From: Kribbella soli
Lineage (GTDB): Bacteria; Actinomycetota; Actinomycetes; Propionibacteriales; Kribbellaceae
Length of the DNA stretch: 64,000 nt
Reading direction: 5' to 3'
Assembly: GCF_004331345.1 (NCBI RefSeq)
Contig: NZ_SJJZ01000002.1
Coordinates: 806,001-870,000 of the forward strand
The notes under the pieces were generated by a model. It searched no databases and was not told the origin of the DNA. It worked only from the letters and a program-made list of their open reading frames with translations. Position 1 is the first letter of the stretch; the number at the start of each line of letters is the position of its first letter. A program made the translations under genes and the position numbers. Below are positions 1 to 8,732 of this stretch, piece by piece.

Positions 1-3000
1 ACGCCCTCGACGGCCGCACCGCCGACATCGCCTACAGGCGTCTCGGCGAACAGCGCAGCCATGTTCAGCGGCGGCCGGTAGACCGGGAGGTTCTCGCCGA
101 GCTCGGTCATCCAGTCGTGGTCGAGATAGAAGTGCTGCCGGCCCGTCAATGTGTGCCAGGGCTTGAGCCGCTCGACGTTGATCGTGAACGGCGAGTACCG
201 GCGCCCGCCGGCCTCTGTACCGGACCACTCCGGTGACGTGATCACTGGGACCGGCGCCGCCTGGGTGTCGGCGAACGTGATCCGCTTGCCCTCGTGCTCG
301 GCCGCCAGATCGTGCAGTCGCGTCCCGGTCCGCTTCTCCAGGGTCTTGAACCCTTGAGTCGCAAGATGCCCGTTCGTGGTGCCGGACAACGCCAGGATGG
401 CTTCACACGCGTGCACGTCCCGCTTGAGTGAGGGCCGCCCGTCTGCGGGCCCGCCGCGGACAGCGCCGTTCTTGGACCGGAGAAAATCGATCGAGGCGGC
501 GACGTCGTACGTCACGCCCTTGGTCGTGGTCCCGAGCTTGTCGAGCAGCGGACCGAGAGCCTGCATCTGCGCGCCGATCGCGGTGTAGTCACGTTCGACC
601 TCGACAATCTTCGGCATCGTGACCCCAGGAACCGGCTCGCACTCACCGTGCTTCCAGTCCCGTACGACGCCATGCGGGTTGGCCATCGCGTCCGGGGTGT
701 CGTGCAGGAGCGGCACGGCGACGATGTCCCGGCGGGTGTCCAGGTTGCCCTCGGCAAGCTCGCTGAACTTCGTCGCGATCACCTGCCACGCGTCCCAGTC
801 CGTACGGGTCTGCCAGGGCGGCGCGATCGCCGGGTTGAACGAGTGCACGAACGGATGCATGTCCGTGGTGTTGAGGTCGTGCTTCTCGTACCAGGTCGCG
901 GCCGGCAGCACGACGTCGGAGAAGATCGTCGTACTCGTCTGCCGGAAGTCCAAGGTCAGCAGCAGGTCCAGCTTCCCCTCGGGCGCCTGCTCGTGCCAGT
1001 CCACCTCCCGCGGACGCTGGCCGTCCCCCGCCTCGGTGGCGCGCAGGGAGTTGTCGGTGCCCAGCAGGTGCTTGAGGAAGTACTCGTTGCCCTTGCCCGA
1101 CGACCCGAGCAGATTCGCGCGCCAGATCGCCAGCACGCGCGGGAAGTTCTCCGGTGAGTCCGGATCCTCCGCGGCGAAGCGCAGATCGCCGGACTTCAAC
1201 TGCTCGACCACATGCTCAGCCGCTGGTCGGCCCGCCGCCGCGGCCTCATCGGCGAGGTCGAGGGGGTTGCGGTTGAACGTCGGGTACGACGGCATCCACC
1301 CCATCCGCGCACTCTTGGCGATCACGTCGGCGGTGCTCATCCCGGCCAACAGGCCACGACCGGTGCTCGCGGCAACGGTGTCCGCGGAGAACGTGTCGTA
1401 GCGGTACTGGTTCGTGTGCAGGTACCAGTACGCGGTGTGGATCATCTGCCGCGGCGGCCGCAACCAGTCCAGCCCGAACGCCAGCTGGGCCCAACCGGTG
1501 ATCGGTCGGCACTTCTCCTGACCGACGTAGTGCGCCCACCCGCCACCGTTCACCCCTTGGCATCCGGTCAACGTGGTCAGTGTGAGGAAGCCCCGGTAAA
1601 TCGTGTCCGAGTGGAACCAGTGATTCGTACCGGCACCCATCAGGATCATCGACCGACCCCGCGACTCCTCGGCGTTGGCAGCGAACTCCCGCGCAATCCG
1701 GGCAGCCGCCACGGCCGGCACACCCGTGACCGTCTCTTGCCAGGCGGGCGTGTACGGCGCGTCCGCATCGTCGTACGACGCCGGCCACGCACCCGGAAGC
1801 CCCGGCCGACCCACGCCGTACTGCGCCAGCATCAGGTCGAACACCGTGGTGACCACCTGGTCACCGACGCGCCGAACCGGCACGCCACGGATCAGCGACG
1901 TTGAAGCGTCGTCGAAGCGCGGCAGCTCTACCTGCACCGACTCACCACCTGAGCCGAGCAACGTCAGCCGCGGATCGACCTCACCGAGATCGAGGTTCCA
2001 CTTCCCGGCACCTGCCTCGCCGAAGCGATGGCCGAGCGACCCGTTCGGCACGACAACCTCGTCGGTTCGCGAGTCGATCAGCGCGGTCTTGAAGTGCGCG
2101 TTCTCCTCCCCCGCGTGCGCGGGCAGGTCCGCGGCCGTCAGGAACTTCCCCGGCCGGTACGCCGTACCGTCGCCGCCGGGATCCAGCACCACGAGGTACG
2201 GAAGGTCGGTGTACTTCTTGGTGTAGGCAATGAAGTACGGCGTCTCCCGGTCGACGAAGAACTCCTTCAGGATCACGTGCCCCATCGCCATCGCCAGCGC
2301 GCCGTCCGTACCGGGTGCTGCCGGCAACCATTCGTCGGCGAACTTCACGTTGTCCGCGTAGTCCGGCGAGACCACGACCACCTTCTGTCCGCGGTAGCGC
2401 GCCTCCGTCATCCAGTGCGCATCCGGCGTCCGCGTCACCGGCACGTTCGAGCCCCACATGATCAAATAGCCGGCGTCCCACCAGTCACCGGACTCCGGTA
2501 CGTCGGTCTGATCCCCGAAGACCTGTGGCGACGCGACGGGCAGATCGGCGTACCAGTCGTAGAACGACAGCATCGAACCGCCGATCAGCGAGGTGAACCG
2601 GGCACCGGACGCGTGCGACACCATGGACATCGCGGGAATCGGAGAGAAGCCCGCGACCCGATCCGGACCCCACTTCTTGATCGTGTGCACATAGGCAGCG
2701 GCGACCATTTCGGTCGCCTCATCCCAGGTCGCGCGGACCAGTCCGCCCTTGCCACGCGCGGCCTTGTAGGCCTTCGCCCGCAACGGGTTGTCGACGATGT
2801 GCGCCCACGCCTTGACCGGATCCCCGCCGTACTGGCGCTTCGCCTCGCGATACATCTCCAGCAGCACGCCGCGGATGTAGGGATAACGGACGCGGGTCGG
2901 CGAGTAGGTGTACCACGAGAACGCGGCCCCGCGCGGGCAACCACGAGGCTCGTACTCCGGCCTGTCAGGTCCGACGGACGGATAATCGGTCTGCTGGGTC

Positions 3001-3278
3001 TCCCAGGTGATGATGCCGTCCTTGACGTAGACCTTCCACGAACACGAGCCCGTGCAGTTCACGCCATGTGTCGAGCGGACGACCTTGTCGTGACTCCAGC
3101 GATCCCGGTAGAAGTCGTCGGCGCCCCGGCCGCCGGTCTTGGTCAGGGTCCGCAGATCAGCCGACACGGTGCCCTTCGTGAAGAACCGTCTTGTACGCAC
3201 CAGCGCGTCACTGAAGGCTCCATCCAGACCCACCTCGTGAGGGGCTCCTGTGCCTTCGGGCTGGACCTCAGTGCTCAC
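1..3278 (-). CDS. narG: respiratory nitrate reductase alpha subunit NarG (3' end beyond window)
   Basis: Catalytic subunit of the membrane-bound respiratory nitrate reductase, which reduces nitrate to nitrite at a molybdenum bis-MGD centre. The GTG at 3278 follows a GGAGAGG ribosome site. The N-terminus carries the family FS0 cluster ligands: His71, Cys75 and Cys79 in THGVNCTGSC, and Cys114 in EPRGCPRGA; the WETQQTDYP stretch typical of NarG lies between them. About 1,092 codons are present and the frame is open to the window edge, so roughly the last 130-150 residues of a usual NarG (about 1,230 aa) are missing. It starts 30 bases after narK ends, so the two are probably one operon, with narHJI expected outside the window. 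Confidence 0.95.
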   Translation of the reverse strand, partial: MSTEVQPEGTGAPHEVGLDGAFSDALVRTRRFFTKGTVSADLRTLTKTGGRGADDFYRDRWSHDKVVRSTHGVNCTGSCSWKVYVKDGIITWETQQTDYPSVGPDRPEYEPRGCPRGAAFSWYTYSPTRVRYPYIRGVLLEMYREAKRQYGGDPVKAWAHIVDNPLRAKAYKAARGKGGLVRATWDEATEMVAAAYVHTIKKWGPDRVAGFSPIPAMSMVSHASGARFTSLIGGSMLSFYDWYADLPVASPQVFGDQTDVPESGDWWDAGYLIMWGSNVPVTRTPDAHWMTEARYRGQKVVVVSPDYADNVKFADEWLPAAPGTDGALAMAMGHVILKEFFVDRETPYFIAYTKKYTDLPYLVVLDPGGDGTAYRPGKFLTAADLPAHAGEENAHFKTALIDSRTDEVVVPNGSLGHRFGEAGAGKWNLDLGEVDPRLTLLGSGGESVQVELPRFDDASTSLIRGVPVRRVGDQVVTTVFDLMLAQYGVGRPGLPGAWPASYDDADAPYTPAWQETVTGVPAVAAARIAREFAANAEESRGRSMILMGAGTNHWFHSDTIYRGFLTLTTLTGCQGVNGGGWAHYVGQEKCRPITGWAQLAFGLDWLRPPRQMIHTAYWYLHTNQYRYDTFSADTVAASTGRGLLAGMSTADVIAKSARMGWMPSYPTFNRNPLDLADEAAAAGRPAAEHVVEQLKSGDLRFAAEDPDSPENFPRVLAIWRANLLGSSGKGNEYFLKHLLGTDNSLRATEAGDGQRPREVDWHEQAPEGKLDLLLTLDFRQTSTTIFSDVVLPAATWYEKHDLNTTDMHPFVHSFNPAIAPPWQTRTDWDAWQVIATKFSELAEGNLDTRRDIVAVPLLHDTPDAMANPHGVVRDWKHGECEPVPGVTMPKIVEVERDYTAIGAQMQALGPLLDKLGTTTKGVTYDVAASIDFLRSKNGAVRGGPADGRPSLKRDVHACEAILALSGTTNGHLATQGFKTLEKRTGTRLHDLAAEHEGKRITFADTQAAPVPVITSPEWSGTEAGGRRYSPFTINVERLKPWHTLTGRQHFYLDHDWMTELGENLPVYRPPLNMAALFAETPVGDVGGAAVEG

Positions 3279-3308
3279 CGGCAATCCTCTCCTCGACGCA
3301 GATACGGC

Positions 3309-4571
3309 TCAGGCGACGTTCTTGGAAACCTTCTCTTCGCCGGGTGGCGATGTCCGGTGCGCGCGCTCCGTCGCCCGTACCAGTGTCAGAGTCAGGACGA
3401 GGGTCAGAGCCGCTGTAGCCGACAGCAGCCACAGGCCGATCGCGTAGGACTCCGTCCGGCCGTACACATAACCCATCACCAGCGGCGGCACGAACCCACC
3501 GAGCCCACCGGCTGCACCGACCAAACCGGTCACTCCACCGACCCGGGACGGTTCTGTGACCTCGGCGATCAGCGCGAAGGTGGCGCCACTGCCGGAGCCG
3601 AGCGCGGCTGCCATTCCGAGGAACGCGATCGTGCCGACATGCTCGAGCAGAGGATGGGTCGCGGCGACTGCGGCACCAGCGACCACGACGGCGTACCCGA
3701 CCGCCAGCACCGGAACCGGCCCCAACCGGTCCGACAGCCAGCCGCCGAGCGGGCGCATGATCACCGCGACCAAGACGAAGCCCGCCATCCGGTTCGCCGC
3801 GTCAGCCGGCGTCAGTCCGTAGTCGGTCTTGAGGTAGGCCGGGAGGTAGACCGAGAAGGCGACGTACCCGCCGAAGGCTACTGCGTACAGGACACAGGCC
3901 TGCCAGGTGATCGGAAGCTTCGCGTTGGCCACTAGGCGCCGGGCCAGCGAGGTTGTTGGCGCTGTGCGTCCAGGAGCGTCCCGCAGGAACAGCCAGGCGA
4001 CGACGGCGTACACGGCGAGGACGGCAGCCGTGATCAGGAACGGGGTCTTTGGTCCCAGACCGTCGTACAGCTTCACGGTGGTCAGCGCACTGATCGCCGT
4101 ACCTCCCATGCCGGCGCCGAAGATCCCCACCGCGAGCCCCCTCCGCTCCGGCGGGAACCATGCGTTCACGAACGGCACCCCGACCGCGAACGTCGTCCCC
4201 GCGACCCCGAGGAAGAACCCGCCGACCAGCAGCAGGGCGTAGGAGTCGAGCGCGACGAACGCGATGAACAGGATCGGGACGATCGTCATCGCGGAGACGA
4301 TCGGGAACATCACCCGGCCGCCGAACTTGTCGGTCAGCGCACCGACCACGATGCGACCCAGCGACCCGACGATCACCGGGACCGCGACCAGCAGCGCGAC
4401 ATCCGACTCACTCAGCGCCCCCAGCGCCCCGTTCTGCCGGAACAACGGACCGAGCGGGCTGATCAGCGCCCACGCCCAGAAGTTGACGGCGAAACCAACC
4501 GTCGCCAAGGCCAGCATCACCCACGGCGAACCCACTACGTCCCCGGTACGCCGCTCCGCACGAGCTGTCAT
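3309..4571 (-). CDS. narK: nitrate/nitrite MFS transporter NarK
   Basis: A 420-residue major facilitator protein of the nitrate/nitrite porter family, expected to import nitrate or exchange it for nitrite across the cytoplasmic membrane. The family signatures are visible: a glycine-rich GVAGTTFAVGVPFVNAWFP followed by the PPERRGLAVGIFGAGMGG loop, and a second glycine-rich helix with GGVTGLVGAAGGLGGFVPP. The frame is open further upstream, but the ATG at 4571 (MTARAERRTG) is where family similarity begins and it leaves the upstream regulatory DNA free. It lies directly in front of narG in the same orientation. Two DosR-like boxes sit 63-107 bases upstream, suggesting hypoxia or redox control. 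Confidence 0.92.
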   Translation of the reverse strand: MTARAERRTGDVVGSPWVMLALATVGFAVNFWAWALISPLGPLFRQNGALGALSESDVALLVAVPVIVGSLGRIVVGALTDKFGGRVMFPIVSAMTIVPILFIAFVALDSYALLLVGGFFLGVAGTTFAVGVPFVNAWFPPERRGLAVGIFGAGMGGTAISALTTVKLYDGLGPKTPFLITAAVLAVYAVVAWLFLRDAPGRTAPTTSLARRLVANAKLPITWQACVLYAVAFGGYVAFSVYLPAYLKTDYGLTPADAANRMAGFVLVAVIMRPLGGWLSDRLGPVPVLAVGYAVVVAGAAVAATHPLLEHVGTIAFLGMAAALGSGSGATFALIAEVTEPSRVGGVTGLVGAAGGLGGFVPPLVMGYVYGRTESYAIGLWLLSATAALTLVLTLTLVRATERAHRTSPPGEEKVSKNVA

Positions 4572-4633
4572 CCCTCGTCCCCATCCGAGATCGTCACAAT
4601 TTCCACCATCGTGCACGTCGCTCGTGTTGCCAA

Positions 4634-4677
4634 TGGGCCGAAAGTCCCGCCTCGGACCCACCGGGGACTTTGCCGGG
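4634..4677. promoter_or_regulatory. two DosR/DevR-like boxes between narK and flavodoxin gene
   Basis: On the minus strand, 4634-4648 reads GGGACTTTCGGCCCA, nearly identical to the mycobacterial DosR half-consensus GGGACTTTNGGCCC. On the plus strand, 4663-4677 reads GGGGACTTTGCCGGG, a second, weaker copy. Centres are about 29 bases apart, close to three helical turns. They lie in the 171-base divergent gap and could serve narK, the flavodoxin gene or both. The consensus is established knowledge; use by a DosR/OsdR-type regulator here is inference, and no such regulator gene is in the window. Confidence 0.6.
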
Positions 4678-4742
4678 TCTTTCGGCACTGCCGTCCCGGC
4701 GCGCCACCTGGTGTGCTGGACGTGACTCTCAAGGAGGTTCCG

Positions 4743-5303
4743 ATGTCCAAGAAGGTTCTGGTCGCCTACGCCAGCAAGATGGGCGCGACCGCGGGCATTG
4801 CCGAGGCGATCGGTGACGAGTTGCGCGCGCACGGGCACTCCGTCGACGTTGCCGAGGTGACGAGCGTGAAAGACGTCGCGCCGTACGACGCCGTCGTCCT
4901 GGGCAGCGCGATCTACATCCGCCGCTGGCGTCGGGACGCGGTGCGATTCCTGCGTCACAATGTCGAAGCGCTCCGTCAGCGCCAGGTCTGGCTCTTCCAC
5001 AGCGGGCCGGTCGGACCTGACAAGGACGACGACCAGACGATGCCGCCGGCCGTCCGCCACCTCGCCCGCGAGATCGGCGCGACACCGGCCGTCACGTTCG
5101 CGGGCCGACTGGAACCGGCCACCGCGAAGGGTTTCCTGGCCCGTCGGCTCGCGGCCGGCAACCTCGGCGGCGACGCGCGCGACTGGGACAAGATCCGCGC
5201 GTGGTCAGCCGACGTCAGCGCCGCCATCGAAGCCACTCAACGCAGCACCTGGCACCGCCCACCGGCCGAGCACTCCCCCACGGCCGGCGACTTCCTCGGC
5301 TGA
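4743..5303 (+). CDS. flavodoxin-domain protein
   Basis: A 186-residue cytoplasmic flavodoxin-like protein. The ATG at 4743 follows a strong AAGGAGGT ribosome site. The N-terminal strand and FMN-phosphate loop are visible as VLVAYASKMGATAGIAEAIG, with AVVLGSAIYIRRW as the second flavin-contacting loop and a C-terminal GDARDWDKIRAWS. This layout is that of HemG/menaquinone-dependent protoporphyrinogen-oxidase-like flavodoxins, but redox partner and substrate cannot be told. It is divergent from narK across the DosR-like boxes and convergent with the universal stress gene downstream (7-base gap). An electron-transfer role under low oxygen is plausible. Confidence 0.85.
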   Translation: MSKKVLVAYASKMGATAGIAEAIGDELRAHGHSVDVAEVTSVKDVAPYDAVVLGSAIYIRRWRRDAVRFLRHNVEALRQRQVWLFHSGPVGPDKDDDQTMPPAVRHLAREIGATPAVTFAGRLEPATAKGFLARRLAAGNLGGDARDWDKIRAWSADVSAAIEATQRSTWHRPPAEHSPTAGDFLG

Positions 5304-5310
5304 CGATCGC

Positions 5311-6216
5311 TCAGCGAGTCGGGACGGCGGACTCAGTGCGCTCCGCCGGATGTTGGGCACCTGTCAGGTGATGCGGCACGATCGCTACCGGACACGTCAT
5401 CGCCGCAACCGAGCGCCGTGCAACGGCGTCAACCGGCGACGAACCGTCGTGTGAACCGACAACCACCAAACCGGCCTCACAACTCTCGCGCACCAGCGCC
5501 GCGGCCGGAGCCCGGCTGCTCAGGAACCGCGTCACCTTCACACCCGGGAACTGGCTCGACCACGGTGCCAACGTCTCGGACAGGATGTGGTCAGCTCGGC
5601 TGATCCACGAGCACTCCTCGTCCGCGGTCCCGTGTCCCGTCGGAACGCCCGAGTGGACCACGGTGAGGTCCGCCTCCCGCCCCGCCGCGATCCCGAACGC
5701 GAACTCCAGCGCCTCCGCGGACAACGCCGTACCATCGATGCCCACGGCAACCTTCCGGTCCAGCTGCGACGGCTTCCACGACAGCGGTACGACGACCACC
5801 GGGCAGCCGGCCCGCGCTGCCAGCGTCAGGTTGATCTGGGTGTGCACCAGCCGCTGCGGACCACGACTGCGGGATCGGCCGACCACCAGCATCCGCGCAT
5901 CCCGCGCCGCATGTGCGAGAACCCGCACGCGCGGTCCCTCCTCGGTGACCGCTGCCAGCTCGGTCGCATACCCGTCGCGGTGCCGAACATGTGCCATCGC
6001 AGCCCGCACCGCAGCGTCCGCAAGCTCCGCAGACGGCTTCGGCGCATACCCCGGCAGCATGGGCGTGAACGGCGTGTGCGCAGAGTACGGCGCGACCAGC
6101 ACCAGTTCGGCGCCGACTCGCAACGCCTCGGCAGACGCGTAGTCCACCACGCGAAGGTTCTCTGCACTCCCGTCCACTTCCACAACCACAGGCCCGGTCC
6201 GGCTCCAAGTGTCCAT
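5311..6216 (-). CDS. tandem-domain universal stress protein (copy 1)
   Basis: A 301-residue protein with two UspA domains, each a Rossmann-like alpha/beta unit. Domain 1 ends in MLVVGRSRSRG...CPVVVVP and domain 2 in VVVGSHDGSSPVDAVARRS...CPVAIVP. Neither shows a full ATP-binding motif G-x2-G-x9-G-(S/T), so it is probably not a classical ATP-binding Usp. It is a close paralogue of the gene at 34789-35694: same length, same opening (RTGPVVVEVDG, NLRVVDYASAEALRVGAELVLVAPYS) and matching 3' DNA. It sits beside narK and a second Usp gene, a set that belongs to the DosR regulon in mycobacteria. The exact role is unknown. Confidence 0.88.
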   Translation of the reverse strand: MDTWSRTGPVVVEVDGSAENLRVVDYASAEALRVGAELVLVAPYSAHTPFTPMLPGYAPKPSAELADAAVRAAMAHVRHRDGYATELAAVTEEGPRVRVLAHAARDARMLVVGRSRSRGPQRLVHTQINLTLAARAGCPVVVVPLSWKPSQLDRKVAVGIDGTALSAEALEFAFGIAAGREADLTVVHSGVPTGHGTADEECSWISRADHILSETLAPWSSQFPGVKVTRFLSSRAPAAALVRESCEAGLVVVGSHDGSSPVDAVARRSVAAMTCPVAIVPHHLTGAQHPAERTESAVPTR

Positions 6217-6355
6217 GTCCCTACCTCTCTGTCAGCTCAAGCCTGTCGCCGTCGGTCCCCAAGGAGCAGAGCCACCCAGCCCACGATGTCCCACCACTCG
6301 ACCCGCACTCGCACCTGCCGAACGACCTACTCGACGAGTGATCCGGGCGACACGC

Positions 6356-6378
6356 GGGACCTAGGGTCCAAAGGTCCC
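6356..6378. promoter_or_regulatory. GGGACC-rich palindromic region between divergent Usp genes
   Basis: The 240-base gap between the two Usp genes holds GGGACCTAGGGTCC (6356-6369) overlapping GGGTCCAAAGGTCCC (6364-6378). Both resemble, imperfectly, the DosR consensus GGGACTWWAGTCCC. A shared binding site for a DosR-like regulator is a guess from position and sequence. I see no clear sigma-70 promoter in this gap. Confidence 0.35.
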
Positions 6379-6456
6379 GCGGCGCAGGGACCGAACGGCC
6401 GGTGCGCGCGGCCGCCGAACAGGTGATGCTGGAAGGCGAGGAGCCCTGGAGGTGGC

Positions 6457-7239
6457 ATGAGGCACAAAGCTGTGGTCGTAGGCATCGATGGATCGCCCGC
6501 CACCGACGTCGCCGTCAAGTGGGCCGCCGCGGAAGCCGCGTCGTTGGGCAGCGACCTTCGCCTGATGCACGCCGTCGCGGCCGATGGGACGGCGTCGAGC
6601 GCCGGCGATGTCGTGTATCGCGCAGTCGGACTGGCCCGCGGACTGGTCCCGGGCATCGAGATCGACACCCGCATCGACAAGGGCACGCCGTCAACGGTTC
6701 TGGTCAAGGCCTCCAGCGACGCGGAGGTCGTGGTGATCGGGAGCCGCGGCCTCGGCGTGATGGCCGGCGCTCTCGTCGGTGCGACCGGACTCGACCTCGC
6801 AGCGAACGCCCGCTGCCCGGTGGTCGTCGTACGCCCGGACCTCGCCGAGCTCACCGGAGCCCGCGTCGTCATCGGGTACGACGGATCCTCCGCCGGCGAC
6901 ACCGCCCTCGACTACGGACTCGAGTACGCCCGCCGCCACAACCTCGCCGTACGCGTCGTCGCCGCCCAGCCCACCGGGACCGAGCTGCACCGGATCACCG
7001 ACGACCAACTCCGGGAGGCGGTTCACAAACGCGGCGGCCATGACGCCGAGCTCATCCAGATCACCGGCCACCCCGCCGAGCACATCCTGCGCCTGTCGGC
7101 GGACGCCAGTCTCATCGTCCTCGGCGCCCGCGGCCGCGGCGGCTTCGCCGGCATGCTCATCGGCTCCGTCAGCCAAACCGTCCTCCACCACGCCGACTGC
7201 CCCGTCGCGATCATCCCCGCCGCCGCAATCGGAGGCTGA
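6457..7239 (+). CDS. tandem-domain universal stress protein, ATP-binding type
   Basis: A 260-residue protein with two UspA domains. The ATG at 6457 follows a GGAGG ribosome site at 6448. The second domain has a complete ATP-binding motif (GARGRGGFAGMLIGS fits G-x2-G-x9-G-S). The first has GSRGLGVMAGALVGA, which lacks the final Ser/Thr. This makes it a likely ATP-binding stress protein, unlike its divergent neighbour. It is the last gene before the biosynthetic cluster, which starts 125 bases downstream on the same strand. Confidence 0.9.
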   Translation: MRHKAVVVGIDGSPATDVAVKWAAAEAASLGSDLRLMHAVAADGTASSAGDVVYRAVGLARGLVPGIEIDTRIDKGTPSTVLVKASSDAEVVVIGSRGLGVMAGALVGATGLDLAANARCPVVVVRPDLAELTGARVVIGYDGSSAGDTALDYGLEYARRHNLAVRVVAAQPTGTELHRITDDQLREAVHKRGGHDAELIQITGHPAEHILRLSADASLIVLGARGRGGFAGMLIGSVSQTVLHHADCPVAIIPAAAIGG

Positions 7240-7364
7240 CAGACCGCCCACCTCACCCTCCGGGCCCTGCTGCTCGCCGCCGCCGAACTGCCGTCTGTGT
7301 ATCAACGGTGCGTGGTGTAGGGCTCTCGAAAGGAAGGTGGTGGCGACCGGAGGCGAGGGCTTGG

Positions 7365-8678
7365 ATGTCCGAAGACATGGGTGCTGTGGAAGTCGAACTG
7401 CTGGCGATCGGTGCCGGGCCATCGAATCTCGGGCTCGCGGTCGCGCTCGAGGAGCTGGCGCCGGATCTCGCGGCGAACACCCTGCTGATCGACCGGAACC
7501 TGACGATCGAGTGGCAGCCCGGCATGCTGATGCCGTGGGCGACAAGTCAGGTGTCGTTCCTCAAGGACCTGGTCACCCAGCGGGACCCGTGCAGCCGGTT
7601 CTCGTTCCTGAACCACCTGTTCGAGACCGACCGGCTCGACGAGTTCGTCAACATGAGCACGTTCACGCCGTACCGCGTCGAGTTCGCGGAGTACCTGCGC
7701 TGGGTCGCGGACTCACTCACCCGGGTCCGGATCCGACTGGGGTGTGAATGCGTTGCGGTCCGCCCGCAACGCGACGACACCGGAGCCGTCACAGGCTGGG
7801 TCACCAGCCTTGCCGACGGTACGACGATCCTCAGCAGGTACCTGGTGTACGGCGGCAGCCGCGAACCGAACATCCCGCCGGAGCTCTCCGGCGTGTCCCC
7901 GGACCGGATCATCCACAGCACGCAGTACCGCCAAAGGGTGGCCGAGCTCGACGGCGAACTGCCGTACCGAGTCGCCCTGGTCGGCAGCTCGCAGAGCGCC
8001 GCCGAGATGTTCCGCGCACTGCGCGACGACCTGCACGACAGCGACATCACCTGGCTGATGCGGTCCATCGGGCTGAGCTCGGACCAGTCCAGCAAGTTCA
8101 CCAACGAGATGTACTACCCGTCGTTCGTCGACGAGTTCTACGACGCCCGGCCGGCGGCGCGCGAGCAGATCCTCCGGGAGCTGTACCGGACCAACTACTC
8201 CGTCGTCACTCCCCCGATGCTCGAGCACCTGTACGCCGACCTGTACCTCGATCGCTTCGAGGAGCGCACCGATCGGCGGCTCGTCACGATGGTGGACATC
8301 ACGTCCGCCCACGAGGCCGGGGACGAAGTGGTGCTGGAGCTCACCGACCGCCGGACCGGAGCCGTCACCGAACTGCGCCGCGACCTGGTCTTCCTCGGCA
8401 CCGGTTTCGACACCCGGATGCCACGGCTGATCCGCGAGCTCGCGAGCGACCTCGAACTGGAGCACATCGAAGTGTCCCGTGAGTACCGACTAGAGCTGAG
8501 CGAGAACAGCACCGGAGCGTGTTATCTCCAGGGCGTCAACGAGGAGACGCACGGCATCTCCGACTCACTGCTCAGCGTGCTGGCCCAGCGGGCCGAGGAG
8601 ATCTGCCGGGACATCGTCGCGCACCGGGGCCGGATCCCGGCGACGGCTGTATCAGCCGAAGAGCCGGCCGGGCTCTAA
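7365..8678 (+). CDS. L-lysine/L-ornithine N-hydroxylase (SidA/IucD family), copy 1
   Basis: FAD- and NADPH-dependent monooxygenase that hydroxylates the terminal amine of lysine or ornithine. The start at 7365 (MSEDMGAVEVELLAIGAG) follows GGAGGCGAGG; an in-frame upstream ATG at 7308 lacks such a site. Visible motifs are the FAD loop GAGPSNLGLAVAL near the N-terminus, the NADPH loop VALVGSSQSAAEMF in the middle and the C-terminal DLVFLGTGF and CYLQGVNEETHGISDSLLSVL. At 437 aa it has normal family length. It opens the operon containing cupin, MetRS-like and DAO genes. In s56-p1-type pathways the homologous enzyme makes N6-hydroxylysine for N-N bond formation, so lysine is the more likely substrate here (inference). 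Confidence 0.88.
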   Translation: MSEDMGAVEVELLAIGAGPSNLGLAVALEELAPDLAANTLLIDRNLTIEWQPGMLMPWATSQVSFLKDLVTQRDPCSRFSFLNHLFETDRLDEFVNMSTFTPYRVEFAEYLRWVADSLTRVRIRLGCECVAVRPQRDDTGAVTGWVTSLADGTTILSRYLVYGGSREPNIPPELSGVSPDRIIHSTQYRQRVAELDGELPYRVALVGSSQSAAEMFRALRDDLHDSDITWLMRSIGLSSDQSSKFTNEMYYPSFVDEFYDARPAAREQILRELYRTNYSVVTPPMLEHLYADLYLDRFEERTDRRLVTMVDITSAHEAGDEVVLELTDRRTGAVTELRRDLVFLGTGFDTRMPRLIRELASDLELEHIEVSREYRLELSENSTGACYLQGVNEETHGISDSLLSVLAQRAEEICRDIVAHRGRIPATAVSAEEPAGL

Positions 8679-8696
8679 GGGGAGGGACCTGTGCCC

Positions 8697-8732
8697 ATGA
8701 GAAAAGGCCAGCCCGCGAGGAGAACCGGATGA
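8697..8732 (+). CDS. possible 11-codon leader ORF coupled to the PP-loop gene
   Basis: ATG at 8697 opens an 11-residue frame (MRKGQPARRTG) whose TGA overlaps the ATG of the PP-loop gene as ATGA. A GGGGAGGG stretch lies 9-17 bases upstream of it, and a second ribosome site (CGAGGAG) for the PP-loop gene lies inside it. It could be a translational coupler, or chance in a 50-base gap. No function is claimed. Confidence 0.25.
   Translation: MRKGQPARRTG

Noticed and set aside
1-3278. Several plus- and minus-strand frames of 100-600 codons across narG
   Set aside because: They are shadows of the GC-rich narG frame with biased composition and no recognisable domains.
4572-5060. A 163-residue N-terminal extension of NarK
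   Set aside because: It would cover the flavodoxin gene on the other strand and the DosR-like boxes; NarK similarity starts at 4571.
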